Of a stretch of DNA of 10,579 nt, positions 7,572 through 10,579 are shown one piece after another (positions within the stretch are counted from its first letter, which is position 1; every line of letters starts with the position of its first letter). Where the stretch lies: contig JBCBWG010000102.1 in assembly GCA_039817205.1 (NCBI GenBank), positions 1-10,579 on the forward strand, in the 5' to 3' direction. The stretch is from JBCBWG01 sp039817205 (GTDB taxonomy: Bacteria; Pseudomonadota; Alphaproteobacteria; Rhizobiales; Hyphomicrobiaceae). Both the position numbers and the translations under genes were made by a program. The notes beneath the pieces are model-generated. The model made no database searches. It was not told the DNA's origin and saw only the letters and a list, made by a program, of their open reading frames with translations.

Positions 7572-7797
7572 GATCGTCTCCTTTTGGTTGAACCCGCTTT
7601 CGGGTCTTGATGGGACGCTCGTTGCTGGCGTCTGATCTCAAGCTAACGATGGCGCCGATCACATGCGAACCACGTCTGGTTTTTTGTTCGTGTGTGTTTT
7701 CTGAACGCTCGGCGATCAAACGTGATCGCGCTATTCAGTTGCCGTTCAGTCTGGTGAGCGCGCCGACATCGCGCTTACGCGTTGCTTGAGTTAAGCC
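7572..7797. promoter_or_regulatory. Shared divergent promoter region with TTCAGT repeats and a short dyad
   Basis: This 226-base gap must hold promoters for both flanking genes. TTCAGT occurs twice on the plus strand at 7734-7739 and 7745-7750, an 11-base period (about one helical turn), the arrangement bound by many OmpR-family response regulators. A third TTCAG lies on the minus strand at 7701-7705. A perfect 7-bp dyad, GCGATCA/TGATCGC with an AACG spacer, spans 7712-7729 next to them. A small hairpin (ACCCG/CGGGT) at about 7592-7605 lies in the likely 5' leader of the basic-protein gene. No convincing -35/-10 pair was assigned. Confidence 0.35.
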
Positions 7798-8412
7798 ATG
7801 ACCTTCACAGCCCGTCGGCATCTCACCGTCTTTGCAGGCCTCGTTGCGCTCACTCTGTCCATGAGCGCGTTGTTGGCCACGCCATTCTTCACCATGCACG
7901 GTGTCGCGAACGCACAATCGGCGCGTGCCTGGCAGGCGCTTGCGCGTGGCGAAGCTGTTGCGATCATTCGGCATGCTAAGGCGCCCCACGTACGAGGCCG
8001 ACGCCGGTCGCGAGGCCCTAAACTCGTGAACCTGATGGACTGCGGATCGCAACGAAATCTCTCAGCTGCCGGCCGCGCTCAAGCACGCCGCATCGGCGCG
8101 GCTTTGCGCCGACGCGGCGTCGCAAACGCCCAAGTGATCTCGAGCTACTATTGCCGAACGATGGAAACGGCGCGTCTTCTCGGCTTCGGCTGGGTGTCTT
8201 GGGATTACGATCTCAATGCGTTGTCGCGTCCGACGGCCCGGCAACAGACAGCTGGCCTTCGCGCTCTTGTTCGAGGAGCGCCGCGCGGGCGACCGCGGAT
8301 CTTGGTGACGCACAAAACCAATATTCGCGCGCTCACAGGCGTCACACCGAAATCCGGGGAAACGCTGATCGTGTCACGCACCGGCAAAGTTATTGGCCGC
8401 TTGCGGATGTAA
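7798..8412 (+). CDS. Exported histidine phosphatase superfamily protein
   Basis: A 204-residue protein with a probable signal peptide (residues 1 to about 40, basic start, hydrophobic core, cleavage near ANAQ-S), so it should act in the periplasm. The phosphatase core begins at IIRHAKAP, with R58-H59 as the phosphate-accepting motif. A DCGSQRNLSAAGRAQA segment (81-96), SSYYCRTMETA (115-125, with R120) and the second catalytic histidine in VTHKTNI (H172) follow in the expected order. This matches the small exported branch of the family found widely in Proteobacteria; the substrate is unknown. The linker after the catalytic histidine is arginine-rich (VRGRRRSRG). The ATG has only a weak upstream GAG at 7788-7790. 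The gene is divergent from the basic exported protein and followed by a long non-coding stretch. Confidence 0.85.
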   Translation: MTFTARRHLTVFAGLVALTLSMSALLATPFFTMHGVANAQSARAWQALARGEAVAIIRHAKAPHVRGRRRSRGPKLVNLMDCGSQRNLSAAGRAQARRIGAALRRRGVANAQVISSYYCRTMETARLLGFGWVSWDYDLNALSRPTARQQTAGLRALVRGAPRGRPRILVTHKTNIRALTGVTPKSGETLIVSRTGKVIGRLRM

Positions 8413-8507
8413 GTGTGGGTGGCCTGTGAGTATGTCGTTCGTTGTTCGCAGTTGGCGATGCTCCGACGAAGCGTCCAAAATCCCGCGATGCGAGCGTTAC
8501 TCGGACC

Positions 8508-8606
8508 GCCCGCGCCAACGGAGCTTGCCAACGTTGGGCCAACTGAAGCCCCCCGCGCCAACGGAGCTTGTGCACGTTGGGCAAACTTAGGGCTCCCGAG
8601 CCAACG
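8508..8606. repeat. 43-bp tandem repeat, two full copies and a truncated third
   Basis: Copies start at 8508 and 8551 and match at 35 of 43 positions by hand alignment; a third copy starts at 8594 and fades after about 13 bases. Each full copy can form a hairpin: CCAACG pairs with CGTTGG around an 11-base loop (8515-8537 and 8558-8580). Three of the eight differences between copies fall in the loop and none in the stem, so the stem is kept while the loop changes. Copy one also contains the palindrome CCAACGTTGG at 8528-8537. This may be a small genome-wide intergenic repeat family or a decayed array. Confidence 0.7.
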
Positions 8607-8696
8607 CACAAACCCATCGGCCGATACGCGAGACTGGTACGCGGAACGAACATGCGGAACTGGAACGCAAACAACCTATTCGGCCTTGGGGCATGT

Positions 8697-8715
8697 CGAC
8701 GATGGGGCATCGTCG
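8697..8715. repeat. Perfect 8-bp hairpin with three-base loop
   Basis: CGACGATG (8697-8704) and CATCGTCG (8708-8715) are exact reverse complements around GGG. There is no T-run on either side and no gene end nearby, so a terminator role is not supported. It may belong to a decayed repeat element together with the 43-bp units. Confidence 0.4.
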
Positions 8716-8952
8716 GAACCGGTCTTCAACATCAACGCTCAACCAAAAACCGAAGTACCGGACGTCATGTTGATCCGTGATTCACAGGGCGAAAAAACGG
8801 CGTCGTTTGGTTAACAATTGGGCCACCGGTTGCACGCAGATCAATCCGGTCGTTTCGATATAAATGCGATCAAGTTCGTCAACCAGTTGCTCACCAGAAC
8901 GCCTGCAAATTGTTGCTGAAACCAAGTGCATCGGCCAGAGAGGTTTAACCCG

Positions 8953-8976
8953 ATTACGTTTCAATTAGAACGTAAT
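8953..8976. promoter_or_regulatory. Perfect 8-bp inverted repeat upstream of the PilZ gene, candidate operator
   Basis: ATTACGTT (8953-8960) and AACGTAAT (8969-8976) are exact reverse complements with an 8-base AT-rich spacer, giving a 24-base dyad in locally AT-rich DNA. It lies 61 bases before the PilZ start, where a core promoter or operator would be expected. The half-site centres are 16 bases apart, compatible with a dimeric helix-turn-helix regulator. No regulator gene is in the window. Confidence 0.4.
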
Positions 8977-9024
8977 TGTAAGATGCGTCGCGTCACAGAC
9001 CGTGACGTCGCGCTGACCCACCTC

Positions 9025-9029
9025 AGGAG
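9025..9029 (+). promoter_or_regulatory. Shine-Dalgarno site fixing the GTG start of the PilZ gene
   Basis: AGGAG at 9025-9029 is followed by 8 bases and the GTG at 9038. Another GTG at 9031 is out of frame and too close. The site supports the 118-residue product. Confidence 0.6.
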
Positions 9030-9037
9030 AGTGCCCG

Positions 9038-9394
9038 GTGCTGGATCACAGCACAAACGAAGTTGTGCTGGATGATGGCACCGACCCGGACGAGACAATC
9101 GCCCGGGCGCCACGCCGGGCATGCCATCTCGCAGCCGAGTTGAGCTTTGGCGACGCGCGCAACCGCATCATTTGCAAAATCACCAACATGTCGGCGACCG
9201 GCGCGGGCGTCGCCGCCGAAGACCGGCACACATTCGCGGCCCGCTGCCAGGAGATTGGATCCCGTCCGGTTGCCTTGTTCCTGCAGAACGACCGTTGCGT
9301 TGTTGAGTGCACGGTGGTCTGGCAAGACGACGCGCGAGCTGGATTGCGCTTTCGGTCCGCCTTCCGTCCAGCCCAGCCCGGCGACAGATTTTAG
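9038..9394 (+). CDS. Single-domain PilZ protein, putative cyclic di-GMP receptor
   Basis: A 118-residue cytoplasmic protein made of little more than one PilZ domain. The RxxxR motif can be read as R23-A-P-R-R27 and the (D/N)xSxxG motif as N50-M-S-A-T-G55, both placed as in domains that bind cyclic di-GMP. The following strands, PVALFLQNDRCVVECTVVWQDDARAGLRFRS, match the family's barrel and its typical VVW...GLRF ending. A second reading, R26/R27-A-C-H, would put a histidine where the second arginine is expected, so binding is probable rather than certain. The first about 20 residues are acidic and probably flexible. Translation starts at GTG. It stands alone: no diguanylate cyclase, phosphodiesterase or flagellar gene is nearby, so its target process is unknown. 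Confidence 0.85.
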   Translation: MLDHSTNEVVLDDGTDPDETIARAPRRACHLAAELSFGDARNRIICKITNMSATGAGVAAEDRHTFAARCQEIGSRPVALFLQNDRCVVECTVVWQDDARAGLRFRSAFRPAQPGDRF

Positions 9395-9617
9395 CCGGCA
9401 CAAATACGTCCTTTGGCACATCCTTTGGATTGAGCTGACGAAAGCCCGACCTCAACGTCAGCGGCTGAGAAATTCGATTAAATTTTATCTTTTCTTCACC
9501 ACGGTTCGATGAGGCGCGGGCGATTTGCACAGCGCATGAACCTTTCTCTGCTAACCTGCGACCCATATCCGAGCCGCCTGACAGCCAGGCCCGTTTTGAA
9601 GCCCCTCGGAGCAAGTG
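9395..9617 (+). promoter_or_regulatory. Leader region of the exported propeller-like gene
   Basis: This 223-base gap holds the PilZ 3' hairpin, then an AT-rich segment (about 9468-9500) and a weak promoter candidate: TTGCAC at 9525-9530 with TGCTAA at 9549-9554, an 18-base spacing. CGGAG at about 9607-9611 is the likely ribosome binding site of the next gene. The promoter call is tentative. Confidence 0.25.
9434..9462 (+). terminator. 7-bp inverted repeat followed by an AT-rich stretch
   Basis: GCTGACG (9434-9440) and CGTCAGC (9456-9462) are exact reverse complements with a 15-base spacer, 40 bases past the PilZ stop. About 20 bases later the sequence becomes T-rich (ATTTTATCTTTTC). The long loop and gap make it a weak terminator candidate. 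Confidence 0.3.
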
Positions 9618-10579
9618 ATGTCTTTCGTTATGAACAAAACCTCATCCAGCCATTTGGCATCGCGAGGCGTCGCGCGCGCGTTGAGCCGCCCGGACATGAT
9701 CATCGCGGCCGTCGCGTTGGCCTTTGGCACCACGACGCTTGCGACCGAAACACAAGCCCAAGGCGCGATTGCAGCGCCGGGCCCGTCGTCAACGACGGAT
9801 GCAACGGGCCGGATGCTTTCGGCAGGCGATGCGGTCGTCAGCGGTTTTTCGGGCGTGCGGCCGAGCGATACCAGCGGCGGCGGATCGGATCTTATAATCA
9901 ACCTCCGCGGCCCGTCGGCACAAATCCTGTCGCTCTCGGGACTGTCGCGCCGCTTACGCGGGCAGCTGTCAACGCCAACCGCCAAACATCGCATCACCGC
10001 CGGGCAAGTTGGGCAGGTGTTCGGTGTCGCCATAGACAACGCACGTACGCCCAACATCTATCTCGCCGCGACATCGCTTTACGGACTTTACGCCGTCGAG
10101 GCGGGTGGCGGCGAACGCCTCGAGATCGGTGAACCCGGCGCAACCTTCATGCCCGGACAGTTCGGCCCCGGTGGCAACGGCGGCACAATTTATAAAGTGG
10201 ATGGCCGAACGGGCGAGGTCACGATCTTTGCAAACCTGCCGAACAACTCGGGCGCGGGCGTCGGCAATGTGACGTTCGATCCGAAGACCGGGCATCTCTA
10301 CGCGACAGACCTCGATAGCGGCCTCATCTACAAGATCTCCCCGGATGGCCAGCTGACCGGCGTGTTCGACCACGGCGTCGAAGGTCGGGCCAATGCGGGC
10401 ATGTCCGAGATTGCTGATGATGGTCAGCGCATTGACGTCGAAAGCACAGCCTTCGACACCAATGATCCATCCACCTGGGGCTACACCCAGGCTGAGCGTC
10501 GTGTCTGGGGTGTCGCCGTTTATGACGGCCGCCTCTACTATACGGTCGCTGGCACGATGGAAGTTTGGTCCGTCGGTCT
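9618..10579 (+). CDS. Exported protein with beta-propeller-like (NHL/SMP-30-type) repeats, C-terminus beyond window
   Basis: Reading from the ATG at 9618 gives 320 codons with no stop before the window ends, so the gene is real but partial. Residues 1 to about 48 look like a long signal peptide: a polar, basic start, a hydrophobic core MIIAAVALAFGTTTLA and a likely cut near ETQAQ-G. The mature part has repeats typical of extracellular beta-propellers: GQVFGVAIDN...NIYLAATSLYGLYAV, GGTIYKVDGRTGEVTIFANLP, then VTFDPKTGHLYATDLDSGLIYKIS (from residue 218), each pairing a F-D-x-x-x-G-x-L-Y-x-(S/T)-D blade with an I-x-K-(V/I)-(D/S) strand. A GGNGG-containing loop precedes the second blade. NHL/SMP-30-like folds range from hydrolases to binding scaffolds; no catalytic metal site can be assigned. 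CGGAG a few bases upstream supports the start. The total length and any anchoring domain lie outside the window. Confidence 0.8.
   Translation, partial: MSFVMNKTSSSHLASRGVARALSRPDMIIAAVALAFGTTTLATETQAQGAIAAPGPSSTTDATGRMLSAGDAVVSGFSGVRPSDTSGGGSDLIINLRGPSAQILSLSGLSRRLRGQLSTPTAKHRITAGQVGQVFGVAIDNARTPNIYLAATSLYGLYAVEAGGGERLEIGEPGATFMPGQFGPGGNGGTIYKVDGRTGEVTIFANLPNNSGAGVGNVTFDPKTGHLYATDLDSGLIYKISPDGQLTGVFDHGVEGRANAGMSEIADDGQRIDVESTAFDTNDPSTWGYTQAERRVWGVAVYDGRLYYTVAGTMEVWSVG

Larger units (their letters stand above)
8413..9037. other. Long gene-poor region
   Basis: About 625 bases without a convincing gene. A plus-strand frame open over 8413-8814 reads through the 43-bp repeat and has no ribosome binding site, signal or recognisable motif, so I treat it as non-coding. 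A 60-codon minus-strand frame at 8782-8964 has only a TTG start without a Shine-Dalgarno site. The region holds the 43-bp tandem repeat (8508-8606), a hairpin at 8697-8715, the inverted repeat at 8953-8976, a small dyad CGTCAC/GTGACG at 8991-9007, and the leader of the PilZ gene. Confidence 0.6.

Noticed and set aside
8508..8606. CRISPR array
   Set aside because: The repeats are contiguous with no unique spacers, and no cas genes are present.
8413..8814. 133-codon plus-strand frame
   Set aside because: It reads through the 43-bp repeats, begins immediately after the phosphatase stop without a ribosome binding site, and shows no protein-like pattern.
8782..8964. 60-codon minus-strand frame starting with TTG
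   Set aside because: It has no Shine-Dalgarno site, overlaps the inverted repeat at its start, and has AT-rich third codon positions unlike the core genes. A gene remnant is possible but unsupported.
8991..9007. CGTCAC/GTGACG dyad as a CRP/FNR-type operator
   Set aside because: The half-site order is opposite to the TGTGA-N6-TCACA arrangement, so it fits a small leader hairpin better and is too short to call.
9509..10132. 207-codon plus-strand frame
   Set aside because: It is a shadow of the exported propeller gene, which lies in another frame with a signal peptide and blade repeats.

Overview
The window looks like chromosomal DNA from a high-GC alphaproteobacterium, most likely of the Hyphomicrobiales. 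The reasons are GC-rich third codon positions in most genes, an ABC exporter of the rhizobial NdvA/ChvA type, a one-domain PilZ protein, and a PrpE-type acyl-CoA synthetase. No rRNA, tRNA, CRISPR array, transposase or intact insertion sequence is visible. The species cannot be named from the sequence alone.

Layout. (1) Positions 1-127, minus strand: the first 42 codons of a probable RibD-C/dihydrofolate-reductase-like protein, cut by the window edge. (2) 294-2594 and 2585-4324, plus strand: a YfhO-like multi-spanning membrane protein of the GT-C type, whose stop overlaps by 10 bases the GTG start of an NdvA-like ABC exporter. They look translationally coupled and may form a glycan-handling pair. 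(3) 4471-6366, plus: a full-length propionyl-CoA synthetase-type enzyme with a strong ribosome binding site; a perfect 11-bp hairpin contains its stop codon. (4) 6504-7106, minus: an AT-rich orphan ORF with its own Shine-Dalgarno sequence, out of character with its surroundings. (5) 7260-7571, minus, and 7798-8412, plus: a divergent pair, a small strongly basic exported protein and an exported histidine phosphatase, sharing a 226-bp intergenic region with candidate operator repeats. (6) 8413-9037: about 625 bases with no convincing gene, holding a 43-bp tandem repeat able to form hairpins, another hairpin, and a perfect inverted repeat upstream of the next gene. (7) 9038-9394, plus: a PilZ-domain protein. 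(8) 9618 to the end, plus: the start of an exported protein with beta-propeller-like repeats, still open at the window edge.

How the genes fit together. Only the YfhO-like/NdvA-like pair is clearly an operon. The synthetase, PilZ protein and propeller protein look like single transcription units. The exported basic protein and exported phosphatase may be co-regulated from one intergenic region. No complete new defence or mobile system is visible. The best leads are the YfhO-NdvA pairing, the AT-rich orphan, the two-repeat basic exported protein and the 43-bp hairpin repeat.
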